From: Ghiorsea sp.
Lineage (GTDB): Bacteria; Pseudomonadota; Zetaproteobacteria; Mariprofundales; Mariprofundaceae
Reading direction: 5' to 3'
Length of the DNA stretch: 34,538 nt
Assembly (NCBI GenBank): GCA_027080505.1
Contig: JALWRX010000126.1
Span: 1 to 34,538 of the forward strand
The stretch's first letter is position 1. Each line of letters begins with the position of its first letter. Positions 8,732 through 17,511 of this stretch are shown here, in pieces. The notes under the pieces were generated by a model. It ran no database searches, had not been told where the DNA came from, and saw nothing but the letters and a program-made list of their open reading frames with translations. Made by a program: the position numbers and the translations under genes.

Positions 8732-9324
8732 ATGACAACAAACCCTGCCACAACCAAAAGAGTGATAAGAATTGTCATTAGCTCGAAATGCTTTTCAACA
8801 AAGTTTCTTAATCTATCACCACCCCAACGTAAAATGGCCGCCTCAAGGAAAAACCTTGCACCACGCGATGCTAATGCTGCTAAAATAAAAGGAATAAAAG
8901 CAAGCCCAAATGCACCTGCAGCAATGGTAATCACCTTAAATGGAACAGGAGAAAAACCAGCAATTAAAACAATTGCCACCCCATAAACTGCAAACCAATC
9001 TTCTGCTTTAAGGTACTGTGAAACAAGCCCATAAAATTCAATAATCGGCTGACCAACACTTGCCCACAATAAAAAACCAATTCCATAACCAACAACTGCA
9101 CCCACCGTTGAACCTGCTGTGGTAATAGCAGCAAACCTTAATGCAGATTTTGGTTGCCCCAAAGCAAGTGCAATCAATAAAATATCAGGGGGAATGGGAA
9201 ACACACTGGATTCAATCAGTGCAATAAAAAACAATGCATATTTAGCAGAAGGGTGGTCAGCCCACGATAATGTCCAATGATATAAACGACGTAACCAAGA
9301 TAGTTTTTTTGCTTGTTCTTCCAT
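8716..9324 (-). CDS. YqaA/DedA-family membrane protein (VTT domain)
   Basis: A 202-residue polytopic inner-membrane protein. Visible features are IESSVFPIPPDILLIALAL (about 36-54), a Gly-rich helix (STVGAVVGYGIGFLLW), then FSPVPFKVITIAAGAFGL and a C-terminal transmembrane helix (LITLLVVAGFVVIWAMG). These match the YqaA branch of the DedA/VTT superfamily, whose members are linked to membrane lipid movement and proton-motive-force maintenance; the exact role here is unknown. The start is taken at ATG 9324, sharing one base with the pcm stop (TAATG). The longer version from 9360 would add 12 residues read inside pcm. Coupling to pcm is likely. Confidence 0.82.
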   Translation of the reverse strand: MEEQAKKLSWLRRLYHWTLSWADHPSAKYALFFIALIESSVFPIPPDILLIALALGQPKSALRFAAITTAGSTVGAVVGYGIGFLLWASVGQPIIEFYGLVSQYLKAEDWFAVYGVAIVLIAGFSPVPFKVITIAAGAFGLAFIPFILAALASRGARFFLEAAILRWGGDRLRNFVEKHFELMTILITLLVVAGFVVIWAMG

Positions 9325-9983
9325 TAATTTATGCCCGAGAGTAATGGTACAAATGTACAATCATCAAAATATTCTTCATCCACCTTACCCTCGTGTTTAT
9401 ATCTACGCACCAAACGATGTGACTTTCCAACACCTTCTGGCATCAACAGCACCCCACCTTCAGCCAATTGTTCCAACCATAAGTCAGAAGCAAAACCGCC
9501 TGCAGTCACAATAATAGCATCAAAGGGCGCATAATCTTCCCAACCCAATAAACCATCACCACAACGCAACATCACATTGCTATGCCTTGCTTTGCGCAAG
9601 TTGCTTTTTGCCAAGGTATGCAATGATTCAATACGCTCAATGCTATAAACACGTTTGCAAAGGCAAGATAACACTGCTGTTTGGTAACCACAGCCCGTAC
9701 CAATCTCAAGTACGCGTTCATGCCCTTTTAAATCAAGAAGCTCCGTCATTCTAGCGACCATATAGGGCTGTGAAATCGTTTGTCCTTCACCAATAGGCAA
9801 CGATTTATCCTTATACGCATGTAACCGCAAAGCTTCGCCCGCAAAGAGATGACGTTGAACTTGTAACATGGCTGCAATCACCCGCGGCGATTGTATGCCT
9901 CGTGCAATAATCTGTTCATCAACCATGCGCTTACGCGGTCTATCATAGCTTTGTTGCAGTGGCGCACTCGCCAATTTATTCAT
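9324..9983 (-). CDS. pcm: Protein-L-isoaspartate O-methyltransferase
   Basis: A 219-residue SAM-dependent repair enzyme that methylates isoaspartyl residues arising from aged Asn/Asp. Motif I is VLEIGTGCGYQTAVLS. The N-terminal RMVDEQIIARGI and the loop LPIGEGQTISQPYMVARMTEL are signatures of the PCMT family, and FDAIIVTAGG is the post-motif. The ATG at 9983 is chosen because it gives normal family length; the in-frame TTG at 10019 adds a tail without homology. It heads the pcm-YqaA-nlpD-grpE-DUF523 minus run and is divergent from hisC. Confidence 0.93.
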   Translation of the reverse strand: MNKLASAPLQQSYDRPRKRMVDEQIIARGIQSPRVIAAMLQVQRHLFAGEALRLHAYKDKSLPIGEGQTISQPYMVARMTELLDLKGHERVLEIGTGCGYQTAVLSCLCKRVYSIERIESLHTLAKSNLRKARHSNVMLRCGDGLLGWEDYAPFDAIIVTAGGFASDLWLEQLAEGGVLLMPEGVGKSHRLVRRYKHEGKVDEEYFDDCTFVPLLSGIN

Positions 9984-10033
9984 CCCTAACCCAAATCCTC
10001 TCTCTTTATCAGAACGCAAGTTAACAATACCAA

Positions 10034-10051
10034 CAACTTATGCAACTTATG
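10034..10051. repeat. Two tandem 9-bp direct repeats (CAACTTATG) between pcm and hisC
   Basis: CAACTTATG occurs twice head to tail (10034-10042 and 10043-10051) in the divergent intergenic region. The role is unknown; it may be a binding site or chance. The rest of this roughly 165-base gap shows no convincing promoter hexamers by eye. Confidence 0.5.
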
Positions 10052-10148
10052 TGCTGCCAGCAACAAATCTTACTTGAACCAAACCTTGCTTATGTTTACC
10101 GTGCTGCCTTGCAAGCAAACATCATCTTATTTCTCAGGAGCACCTGAT

Positions 10149-11207
10149 ATGAGTCAGTTTTGGAGCGAATCCGTTCACCAATTAAAGCCATACATTCCTG
10201 GTGAACAACCCAAACTCTCCAATCTCATCAAACTCAATACCAATGAAAACCCATACCCACCTTCACCCAAAGCTTTAGAAGCAATCCAAACAGCGACAAA
10301 TGAAGGACTAAAACTATACCCAGACCCCAATAGTGAAACACTCAAACAAAGCATTGCGAATTATTATAATTTGGACACAGCCCAAGTATTTGTTGGCAAT
10401 GGCTCAGATGAAGTGCTTGCCCATACTTTTCAAGCCCTCTTAAAACATGATAAACCCTTATTGTTCCCCGATATTACATACAGCTTCTACCCTGTATATT
10501 GTGGTCTTTACAACATCAATTACAAAACCATTCCTTTAAATGATGATTTTTCTATTGATGTTCATGATTATAACCAAGAAAATGGCGCGATTATTTTCCC
10601 TAACCCCAACGCCCCTACAGGTATCGGCTTAGGTTTAAACAACATTGAAGCTTTATTGCAAAATAACCCCAACAGCGTTGTTGTGATTGATGAGGCTTAT
10701 ATTGATTTTGGTGGTGAATCTGCGGTTTCTCTTATCCATCAATACCCTAACCTTTTGGTGGTGCAAACCGTTTCAAAATCACGTGCACTGGCTGGTTTAC
10801 GCGTAGGTTTTGCTATGGGACACCCTGATTTAATTCAAGGTTTGGTTCGGGTCAAAGATAGTTTTAATTCATATCCATTGGATAAGCTCGCCACCTTAGG
10901 TGCCGCAGCAGCGATTGATGACAAAAAGTATTTTGATGATATTTGCCAGCGTATTATCACAACAAGGGACAAGTTATACACTGACATGCAAGAGTTAGGG
11001 TTTAATATCCTGCCCTCTCAAGCCAACTTTATTTTTGCTACACATCCACATCATGATGCTAAATTCATTGCTCAATCATTGCGTGACCAAGGTATTATTG
11101 TCCGTCATTTTGAAGCAACAAGAATCAATATATACTTACGCATCAGCATTGGTACACCTAACGAATGTGAAAAACTCATAAAAGCCCTTAAAAACATACT
11201 TAACTGA
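10149..11207 (+). CDS. hisC: Histidinol-phosphate aminotransferase
   Basis: A 352-residue PLP enzyme of fold type I that transfers the amino group from glutamate to imidazole acetol phosphate. It carries [15 protein letters not shown] near the N-terminus, PNPNAPTG (151-158), DEAYIDF (181-187) and the PLP lysine K210 in [16 protein letters not shown], followed by the C-terminal NIYLRISIG substrate arginine. The start at 10149 is fixed by AGGAG at 10136-10140; the longer frame from 10074 adds a non-homologous extension. It is transcribed alone or with dksA, about 15 kb from hisGDBH. HisC paralogues can also serve aromatic amino acid synthesis, so dual use is possible. Confidence 0.93.
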   Translation: MSQFWSESVHQLKPYIPGEQPKLSNLIKLNTNENPYPPSPKALEAIQTATNEGLKLYPDPNSETLKQSIANYYNLDTAQVFVGNGSDEVLAHTFQALLKHDKPLLFPDITYSFYPVYCGLYNINYKTIPLNDDFSIDVHDYNQENGAIIFPNPNAPTGIGLGLNNIEALLQNNPNSVVVIDEAYIDFGGESAVSLIHQYPNLLVVQTVSKSRALAGLRVGFAMGHPDLIQGLVRVKDSFNSYPLDKLATLGAAAAIDDKKYFDDICQRIITTRDKLYTDMQELGFNILPSQANFIFATHPHHDAKFIAQSLRDQGIIVRHFEATRINIYLRISIGTPNECEKLIKALKNILN

Positions 11208-11246
11208 GACCTTTATCACAACTTTTTCCCCAACAAAACACTAAAA

Positions 11247-11274
11247 TTGTATTTTATGACAGTATCGCTACAAT
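11247..11274 (+). promoter_or_regulatory. Putative sigma-70 promoter of dksA with GC-rich discriminator
   Basis: TTGTAT (11247-11252) and TACAAT (11269-11274) are separated by 16 bases, and the -10 element is followed at once by GCGTCGCGC. A GC-rich discriminator is a hallmark of promoters inhibited by DksA and ppGpp. E. coli dksA is known to be negatively autoregulated, so the same may hold here. Prediction by eye only. Confidence 0.45.
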
Positions 11275-11360
11275 GCGTCGCGCTTTGCAGACAGCCATAA
11301 TAAAAATATGGAACCAAAAGCAAACAAAAGCATTAAATCATTAGTTCAAAGGGGACTAGC

Positions 11361-11732
11361 ATGGCTTTAACAAAAAAAGAACTTGCCGCATTTGAAGCGC
11401 AACTAACCGCATGGAAAGAAGAGCTTGAAGAGTCGCAAAATGACACCATGCACCAAATGCATGAGCAAGAGACCACTGCTTTTCCAGACCCTGCCGACCA
11501 AGCTGCTGCTGAAACAGACTTAAGCTTTGATATTCGCATTAAAAGTCGTGAACTGAAACTTATCCATAAAATTGAAGAAACACTTTATCGCTTGCGCGAA
11601 GGAGACTTTGGTATTTGTGAAGCTTGTGGTGGTGACATCAGCATCAAGCGTTTACAAGCCCGCCCTGTGACCACACTTTGCATTGACTGCAAAACAGAAC
11701 AAGAGCAAGCTGAAAAAACACGTATCGACTAA
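11361..11732 (+). CDS. dksA: RNA polymerase-binding transcription factor DksA
   Basis: A 123-residue secondary-channel factor that works with ppGpp to adjust initiation at stringent promoters. The coiled-coil tip motif DPADQA (43-48) keeps the two aspartates and the alanine needed for E. coli DksA activity. The zinc finger has four cysteines: C86, C89, C107 and C110 (CEACGGDIS...CIDC). It is about 28 residues shorter than E. coli DksA, mostly at the N-terminus. TraR-like proteins are far shorter, so DksA is the best call. Shine-Dalgarno AAAGGGG lies about 7 bases before the ATG. A strong terminator follows at 11753-11785. Confidence 0.93.
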   Translation: MALTKKELAAFEAQLTAWKEELEESQNDTMHQMHEQETTAFPDPADQAAAETDLSFDIRIKSRELKLIHKIEETLYRLREGDFGICEACGGDISIKRLQARPVTTLCIDCKTEQEQAEKTRID

Positions 11733-11752
11733 AACAGTCTTACCCAAACAAT

Positions 11753-11785
11753 AAAAAAAAGGGAGCCTATATAGGCTCCCTTTTT
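11753..11785. terminator. Bidirectional Rho-independent terminator between dksA and nrdR
   Basis: A perfect 20-base palindrome (11761-11780, arms GGGAGCCTAT / ATAGGCTCCC) is flanked by a run of A (11753-11760) and a run of T (11781-11785). It can stop transcription from both sides and lies between the convergent dksA and nrdR ends. Confidence 0.93.
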
Positions 11786-11790
11786 AATAC

Positions 11791-12249
11791 TTACTTTTGT
11801 GTACCAATGGCGGCACGAACAGCCGTTAAAAACTCATCCACATCTTTAAACTCACGATATACCGATGAAAAACGAACATAAGCCACACCATCAAGTTTAC
11901 GTAGTTGTTCCATCACAAAGTCACCAATAATTTCTGCTGAAATCTCATTTTCATTGGTTTCTTGCACAGCTTTGAGCACACTATGAACTGATTTTTCCAA
12001 ATCGTCTGCTGAAACAGGGCGTTTCTCTAACGATTTTTGCATACCATTGCGTACTTTTTCAATATTAAATGCAACCCGAGTGCCATCCTTTTTAATTACC
12101 AAGGGCAAACGCAGTTCGGCACGCTCAAAACTTGAAAAACGTTTACCGCATTGGTCACAATGCCGACGACGGCGGACTGCCGAACCGTCTTCAACTACAC
12201 GTGAATCAATCACTCGCGTATCGTCATGTGCACAAAAGGGACAATGCAT
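11791..12249 (-). CDS. nrdR: Transcriptional repressor NrdR
   Basis: A 152-residue regulator that represses ribonucleotide reductase operons when dATP/ATP levels are adequate. The N-terminal zinc ribbon has C3, C6, C31 and C34 (MHCPFC; HCDQCGKRF). An ATP-cone domain follows from about residue 49 (VIKKDGTRVAFNIEKVRNGM). The C-terminal VAYVRFSSVYREFKDVDEF is typical. It starts two bases after the glyA stop, so the two form an operon, as in many proteobacteria. No nrd gene is in the window; its targets must lie elsewhere. Confidence 0.96.
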   Translation of the reverse strand: MHCPFCAHDDTRVIDSRVVEDGSAVRRRRHCDQCGKRFSSFERAELRLPLVIKKDGTRVAFNIEKVRNGMQKSLEKRPVSADDLEKSVHSVLKAVQETNENEISAEIIGDFVMEQLRKLDGVAYVRFSSVYREFKDVDEFLTAVRAAIGTQK

Positions 12250-12251
12250 AA

Positions 12252-13511
12252 TTAGTCTTTGTAGATGGGGAAGCGGTCTGTCAAAGCTCTAACTTCCTTT
12301 AACACCTCAGCTTGAACCGTGGTATCTTCAGGTGCAGCCAATACTTTAAGAATCATGCTACCAATCAATTCAGCTTCAGCTTCTTTCATACCACGCGCTG
12401 TAATCACCGATGCGCCAAGGCGAATGCCTGAGGTTACAAATGGTGATTCAGGATCAAACGGAATCGTATTTTTATTGGTTGTAATACCTGCAGCTTCCAA
12501 GGCTTCTTCAGCAATTTTACCCGTAATACCTTGCTTACGCACATCAACACGGAACATATGGCAATCTGTACCACCAGAAACTACACGCAAACCACCATTC
12601 ACCAATGTTTTCGCCAAAGCTCTAGCATTAGCGACCACTTGTTTTTGGTCAGCTTTAAACTGCTCACCCAAAGCTTCACCAAATGCCACGGCTTTGGCTG
12701 CAATCACATGCATCAATGGACCACCTTGAATACCTGGAAAAATCCTTGAGTTTAATTTTTTCGCTAAATCATCATCATCCGTCAAAATCATACCGCCACG
12801 AGGGCCACGTAATGTTTTGTGTGTGGTTGTGGTAATCACATGTGCATGGCCAACAGGCGATGGATAAACACCTGCTGCAATCAAACCTGCATAATGCGCC
12901 ATATCTACAAATAAAATAGCACCTACGGAATCAGCAATTTCACGCATACGTTTAAAATCAATTTCACGCTCATAAGCTGATGCGCCACCAATTATCATTT
13001 TAGGCTTATGAATTTCAGCCAACTTTTGCATAATATCATAATCAATCAGTTCAGTGCCTTCTTCCACACCATAAGCTACTACATTATATAAACGACCAGA
13101 AAAGTTCACAGGTGAGCCGTGAGTCAAATGTCCACCGTGCGATAAGTCCATGCCCATGATGGTATCACCAGGGTTTAGCACAGCCATATACACAGCCATA
13201 TTCGCTTGTGAACCTGAGTGTGGTTGTACATTAGCATGTTTTACACCAAAGATTTCTTTAGCACGCTCTTGGGCTAAGGCTTCTACCTTATCCACATACT
13301 CACAACCACCATAATAACGACGTGAAGGATAGCCTTCTGCATATTTATTGGTCATGACTGAGCCTTGCGCTTGCATCACAGCTTTGGATACAATATTTTC
13401 ACTGGCAATAAGCTCTAGCGTATGCTGCTGACGACCCAACTCATCTTTAATGGCTTGCACCACTACTTCATCATCTAAATCTGCTTTAAAAAAATCTTCA
13501 CGTGTTGTCAT
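12252..13511 (-). CDS. glyA: Serine hydroxymethyltransferase
   Basis: A 419-residue PLP enzyme converting serine and tetrahydrofolate to glycine and 5,10-methylene-THF. The PLP lysine is K232 in [14 protein letters not shown]. Other landmarks are [40 protein letters not shown] and [12 protein letters not shown]. The length is the normal bacterial size. ATG 13511 is preceded by a TGGAG-type site about 13 bases upstream. Transcription continues into nrdR. The upstream gap (13512-13651) contains the rplS terminator and presumably the glyA promoter. Confidence 0.97.
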   Translation of the reverse strand: MTTREDFFKADLDDEVVVQAIKDELGRQQHTLELIASENIVSKAVMQAQGSVMTNKYAEGYPSRRYYGGCEYVDKVEALAQERAKEIFGVKHANVQPHSGSQANMAVYMAVLNPGDTIMGMDLSHGGHLTHGSPVNFSGRLYNVVAYGVEEGTELIDYDIMQKLAEIHKPKMIIGGASAYEREIDFKRMREIADSVGAILFVDMAHYAGLIAAGVYPSPVGHAHVITTTTHKTLRGPRGGMILTDDDDLAKKLNSRIFPGIQGGPLMHVIAAKAVAFGEALGEQFKADQKQVVANARALAKTLVNGGLRVVSGGTDCHMFRVDVRKQGITGKIAEEALEAAGITTNKNTIPFDPESPFVTSGIRLGASVITARGMKEAEAELIGSMILKVLAAPEDTTVQAEVLKEVRALTDRFPIYKD

Positions 13512-13569
13512 GAAATTGAATACTCCATTGGTTTCTATAAAACCAAAAAACTAAAGTTTAATAATTAAC

Positions 13570-13611
13570 AAACTGTTAAAATAAATAAGGGCTCACATAG
13601 GAGCCCTTATT
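13570..13611 (-). terminator. Rho-independent terminator after rplS
   Basis: An 11-bp perfect stem (arms AATAAGGGCTC at 13584-13594 and GAGCCCTTATT at 13601-13611, loop six bases) lies 40 bases downstream of rplS. On the minus strand it is followed by a modest T-rich stretch (TATTTT), so it should end the methyltransferase-rplS transcript before glyA. Confidence 0.82.
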
Positions 13612-13651
13612 AGAAATCATTATTAAGCCCTTTTCAAGCTTAGTAGTCGTT

Positions 13652-14026
13652 TTAGTTAAAACGGCGCTCACGAATACGAGCTGCTTTACCACGCAATTCA
13701 CGCAAATAATAAAGTTTCGCACGGCGAACACGACCGTGACGTTTCACTTCAATGCTTTCAAGCATAGGTGAGTGCAATGGGAACACGCGTTCAACACCAA
13801 CATTGCTAGAAATTTTACGAACAGTGAAGCTACTTGAAATACCTTTATTATGACGCGCAATTACAATGCCTTCAAAAGCCTGAATACGCTCACGCTTTTC
13901 AACTTTACCGCCTTTAAGGTCTTTATAGTCAACCACACGAACATTTACGCGAACAGTATCGCCTTCACGGAAATCTGGAATATCACTACGAATTTGGTCA
14001 TTTGTTACATCATCTAAAGCACGCAT
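13652..14026 (-). CDS. rplS: 50S ribosomal protein L19 (bL19)
   Basis: A 124-residue ribosomal protein at the 30S-50S interface. It carries the family core [51 protein letters not shown] and [24 protein letters not shown] at 14035-14040 lies about 8 bases before ATG 14026. It follows a SPOUT methyltransferase gene by 18 bases; the usual rpsP-rimM-trmD genes are not upstream. The transcript ends at the hairpin at 13584-13611. Confidence 0.97.
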   Translation of the reverse strand: MRALDDVTNDQIRSDIPDFREGDTVRVNVRVVDYKDLKGGKVEKRERIQAFEGIVIARHNKGISSSFTVRKISSNVGVERVFPLHSPMLESIEVKRHGRVRRAKLYYLRELRGKAARIRERRFN

Positions 14027-14044
14027 TTTGCTTATCCTCCAAAA

Positions 14045-14584
14045 TCATCGGAACAGCCTATCAAGATAAATTGCTAAGGCCGCTCTCACAGAAAGGTGGC
14101 GCACCTTACCGATACCTTCAATAGAATACAACCATCCATTTTCATCTGGCATATTTTTCGCATCTAAACCATGTCCTGTACCAAAAACAAGCAAGTGTGC
14201 TCCCTCTTTTTTACGCAATTCTTGTACTGCTACCAACTTACCTTTTTTGGGAGCCTCCGCAGAAGTATACCAAAGTTGATAATCCTTATCGGCCAAGACT
14301 TCATCTATAGTAGACACCACCTTAATTTGTGAAAGAACGTCACGCCGACCTTGATTAAGCTTACCTCGTTTACTTGTTGTCCAATGCTCTTGGATATCTT
14401 TCACAAACTGCCGCATACCTTCTGCTGGGTGCACAATATATACTGGTGATACATCATAAAAACCACAAGTACGCGCAAAATCATGCACATCAATAGAAGA
14501 TACAGAAGTTGCAGAGCTTTCTCCTGCTTTATTAAATACAGGCGCATGAATCAGGGCAACGGCAAATGAAGTTTTATGAGACAT
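14045..14584 (-). CDS. SPOUT-class RNA methyltransferase (TM1570-like, Methyltrn_RNA_4 family)
   Basis: A 179-residue protein resembling the small SPOUT family often found between trmD and rplS. The N-terminus ALIHAPVFNKAGE followed by SSIDVHDFARTCGFYDVSPVYIVHP is characteristic. LLVFGTGHGLD and the C-terminal IEGIGKVRHLSVRAALAIYLDRL form the trefoil-knot SAM-binding part. The modified nucleotide and RNA are not known for this family. It is co-transcribed with rplS. The 185-base upstream gap (14585-14769) is AT-rich and probably holds the promoter; no clear hexamers were found. Confidence 0.8.
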   Translation of the reverse strand: MSHKTSFAVALIHAPVFNKAGESSATSVSSIDVHDFARTCGFYDVSPVYIVHPAEGMRQFVKDIQEHWTTSKRGKLNQGRRDVLSQIKVVSTIDEVLADKDYQLWYTSAEAPKKGKLVAVQELRKKEGAHLLVFGTGHGLDAKNMPDENGWLYSIEGIGKVRHLSVRAALAIYLDRLFR

Positions 14585-14769
14585 GGCTGCACATTATGTT
14601 GTTGCTTAAGTATTTGCAAAAATAAACATACTATTCACACGACATAAGTGCACTCATGAGCATATAGGCAAAGTAAAACAGTTAGGGATTAAATCCTATT
14701 GAACTAAATTTTCCCTACACCTCGTATTAAAGTGTCAAAACTTTAAGCATTACTTGATATAAAATTAGG

Positions 14770-15666
14770 TTAGGGTGTCACAAAACTCGGCTTAATAATA
14801 ATTTCCGTTGTATTATTAAGGTTTTGCAGAGCATTAACAGCATCTTGTGGAACACCATTTAGGCTTGGATTTACGTTTGCTTGCCTGAGCTTCTTTTTAA
14901 AGGCTGCTTTCTTACCTTTTAGTCTTGGATGATCTCCGACAGTTGGAGGTTTAGGCAAGCCATGTCCTTTGACTTTGCTTTCACCAATATCGTCAAGTTT
15001 ACCATCAGCATCTTTTAAATAGGCATCCCCTTCACCTGTTTCACGGATACTTACCTTCCCTACTTTATCAACTAAAGCTGTGTGACCTGGTAATAGGCGT
15101 TTTGGTGCAGCACCACCAGCGCTGACATCAACAGCACCCTCTGTCAGTATGGTGCGCGTAGCTAACGCAGGAATATCCTCTAAAGTAAAATTACCAAAGG
15201 CATTGTTTAATAGTTCAGGTGTTGGAGGTACAATAACAATAAACTCTGTACCACGAACACCCAATACTGCTGTAGAAGTTCGCACTCGAAAAGATGAATT
15301 GCGTAATGTAAGTTTGTTCACAAAAAAGCGTGCTTTCCCCCATAACATATGAATACTAGCACTTAAAAGGTTACTACCACGTAAAGAGTATTTCCGTAAC
15401 GAAACTCGACTGTTGGCACCAATATAAACCTTGCTGCCATCCCCCATAATAATTTTCACTCTACCTCTTGAGCCAGTCACAATAGAATCATTACGGAATA
15501 CAACTTGCCCTTTTTCTGCTTGTTCTCGTTCTGCACCACGCTGAACCCAAGCTGAACCATAAGCGTGTACTATTCTACCTATACTGGCTGCTGCATAACC
15601 TTTTGAAACAGGCACTGTTGTTAGCATAAATATAGCTAATATAAAAAATAAAGGGACTCTTATCAT
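14770..15666 (-). CDS. Exported FecR-domain protein of unknown function
   Basis: A 298-residue secreted protein. A signal peptide ends near residue 26 (SKGYAAA). A FecR domain covers about 28-150: SIGRIVHAYGSAWVQRG, then ND..TG..GRVKIIMGDGSKVYIG, SRVSLRKY and STAVLGVRGTEF. The C-terminal part is Lys/Pro-rich and lacks a recognisable domain. There is no transmembrane anti-sigma helix and no sigma factor gene nearby, so it is not a classic FecR signal transducer; free-standing periplasmic FecR domains of this type occur in many Gram-negatives with uncertain roles. ATG 15666 has AGGAG about 7 bases upstream. It follows the TPR/beta-barrel gene by 77 bases and likely shares its message. Confidence 0.8.
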   Translation of the reverse strand: MIRVPLFFILAIFMLTTVPVSKGYAAASIGRIVHAYGSAWVQRGAEREQAEKGQVVFRNDSIVTGSRGRVKIIMGDGSKVYIGANSRVSLRKYSLRGSNLLSASIHMLWGKARFFVNKLTLRNSSFRVRTSTAVLGVRGTEFIVIVPPTPELLNNAFGNFTLEDIPALATRTILTEGAVDVSAGGAAPKRLLPGHTALVDKVGKVSIRETGEGDAYLKDADGKLDDIGESKVKGHGLPKPPTVGDHPRLKGKKAAFKKKLRQANVNPSLNGVPQDAVNALQNLNNTTEIIIKPSFVTP

Positions 15667-15743
15667 AACTTACTCCTGTCAATGATTAAACTTTATTACA
15701 ACCTAGTTTATATAAGATAGCATAGCTAAAAACATTTATTAAA

Positions 15744-17288
15744 CTACCACTGCCCTGTTAACATGCTTCCAATTCGCCACGCTGAATAAGCCTTACTGGA
15801 AACAGCGGCAACCAAACTACTATCATAGTTAGACATATTTTTGAGATATGAAGCATTGATGATAACAGATATATCTTCAGTATCCCAAGGCTTCCATGAT
15901 GTTGCCGTACTTATTTGAACAAAGTTATCATTACGTTTAGTTGTATCTGTTGAACTTAACAGTATGCTAGTATCAGCAGCAGTATATAGTCTCGAATATA
16001 CAGCCAGCTTAATATTTGTATCCCAACCTTTTGCCCAAGAAATATTAGTTGAGGCATCGCCTCCAAGTTGATAATAACTGTCTGAATTATCATGTGTCGC
16101 ATCACCTTTGGTCAGTTCTGCTAAAAGATAAGGTGAAAGAGTGAAGGTAAGAGTCTTAGTTCTAACATCTGTTTTCGCTCTTAATTCATGGCTGCTACCA
16201 CCAAGCCTTGTTAAATCAACAGCATTACTACCAAAGGCATCATTAAAGCTTTTTAGTTTAAATGTGTATTCATAAACCCATGTATCTTGGGTATAATAAA
16301 TACTAGCGCCAAAAGATTGGTATAGCTTATCTCCACCCAATATTATATATTCATAAAAAGGTTTGAAGCGCCATGTGCTATCTTTTTGCCATGCCGCAGA
16401 AATGATATGTGCAGACAAATCATAATCGCTATAGTCTTGGTGTACGGAGCCTGAAAATATATAGTTTAAAGCAACTTTGGGCAGCCCCCAACCTAAAACT
16501 AAAGTTCCTTGTATGCCCTTGTCACCTCCCCATTCGGTTGAGGTTAAGCTTTCAGGAACAAGCTTCACATTCGAATTATAAAAGGCTTCCAATGCAGCAA
16601 AGCCATTAAATCCCAATTGTTGTTGTGAAGGAGATGCTTCCAATTGCTTGGCTGCATTTGCGTATACACCTTCCTTATCTGCTGCTAAAGACTTCTTGGC
16701 AAAGTTTTTTGTCTGTTCAATTTCTTGATTATTGTAAGCTATCCAAGCTTTATAATACCAAGCAGCGGCTTGATCGGAGGCACTAGCATTAGGGTTTTTA
16801 AGAATACGGTTCCATAAGTCATTTGCTTTAGCATAAGCCTGCTGTTTTACCTGTATATCCCCTAGTGTAATTTGTGCCTGAATATCATTGGGGTTGGCTT
16901 TTACCCAAGTCGAGAGTGTAGTTTCAGCTTTTGTAAGCTCTCCCATTTTAAGATAAGCGTTTGTTAAGCCTAACCAAGCAAATCGAGATGATGAAGACGT
17001 ATCATATTGGTTAGCCTTGAGCCATGCTTCAAATGTGGCTGCAGCCTTACCTGCTTGCTTTGTTTCCTGATAAGATAAAGCTAGGTACTGCATAGTGAGC
17101 AAACTATTTGGAGATTTATGGTATAGGCTTTCAAGAGCAGGGATAGCAGACTCATAATCACTAAAGCGGTAGTCTTCTATGGCTGAAATAAGGTTGCCCT
17201 TATCAATACTGTTAAGCTCTGCTGCAGATACAATATGCGAACACATAGCTGCGCATATTGTAAAAAAAAGAATAGATGAATGCTTCAT
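15744..17288 (-). CDS. Exported TPR-repeat protein with predicted C-terminal outer-membrane beta-barrel
   Basis: A 514-residue protein with a signal peptide (about 1-22, IVSAAE). Helical TPR-like repeats run from about 30 to 220 (YESAIPALESLYHKSPNSLL; AGKAAATFEAWLKANQ; LTKAETTLSTWVKANPND; YAKANDLWNRILKNPN). From about 226 the sequence changes to alternating polar/aromatic strands (VALNYIFSG, WRFKPFYEYI, TWVYEYTFKLK, LTFTLSPYLLAEL, DTNIKLAVYSRLY) and ends in an aromatic residue (MLTGQW), as outer-membrane barrels do. A periplasmic TPR module followed by a barrel of about 290 residues is the architecture of Slam (DUF560) translocators, but motif-level homology was not verifiable. It is paired with the FecR gene downstream. 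Its 215-base upstream gap is AT-rich. Confidence 0.75.
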   Translation of the reverse strand: MKHSSILFFTICAAMCSHIVSAAELNSIDKGNLISAIEDYRFSDYESAIPALESLYHKSPNSLLTMQYLALSYQETKQAGKAAATFEAWLKANQYDTSSSSRFAWLGLTNAYLKMGELTKAETTLSTWVKANPNDIQAQITLGDIQVKQQAYAKANDLWNRILKNPNASASDQAAAWYYKAWIAYNNQEIEQTKNFAKKSLAADKEGVYANAAKQLEASPSQQQLGFNGFAALEAFYNSNVKLVPESLTSTEWGGDKGIQGTLVLGWGLPKVALNYIFSGSVHQDYSDYDLSAHIISAAWQKDSTWRFKPFYEYIILGGDKLYQSFGASIYYTQDTWVYEYTFKLKSFNDAFGSNAVDLTRLGGSSHELRAKTDVRTKTLTFTLSPYLLAELTKGDATHDNSDSYYQLGGDASTNISWAKGWDTNIKLAVYSRLYTAADTSILLSSTDTTKRNDNFVQISTATSWKPWDTEDISVIINASYLKNMSNYDSSLVAAVSSKAYSAWRIGSMLTGQW

Positions 17289-17485
17289 TGTTAATGACTC
17301 TTCCCCAAAACTTGAATAGTTTAAATATAGCTACCCCATCTTACTTTAGCAATATTTAAAGCCTAATACATTATATATTCTTAGTATCTAGGTTGTTTTA
17401 ATGGATATAATATAGTAGAGGGTAGAGTCGTTAAAACGCTTCCTTTTTTAAAAGAAATACAAATATCCGAGACTACTCAGGTGTT

Positions 17486-17511
17486 GAAAGTAGTTGAAAA
17501 CAACTACTTTC
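17486..17511. repeat. Perfect 11-bp inverted repeat spanning the gltA stop codon
   Basis: Arms GAAAGTAGTTG (17486-17496) and CAACTACTTTC (17501-17511) enclose AAAA. The gltA stop codon (17504-17506) lies within the second arm. No T-run follows on either strand, so it is not a standard intrinsic terminator; it may protect the 3' end of the message or act with Rho. The rest of the gap to 17289 is AT-rich, with nothing else I can name. Confidence 0.6.

Noticed and set aside
10074-10148. 25-codon N-terminal extension of HisC
   Set aside because: No Shine-Dalgarno at 10074, whereas AGGAG precedes ATG 10149 and family alignment starts there.
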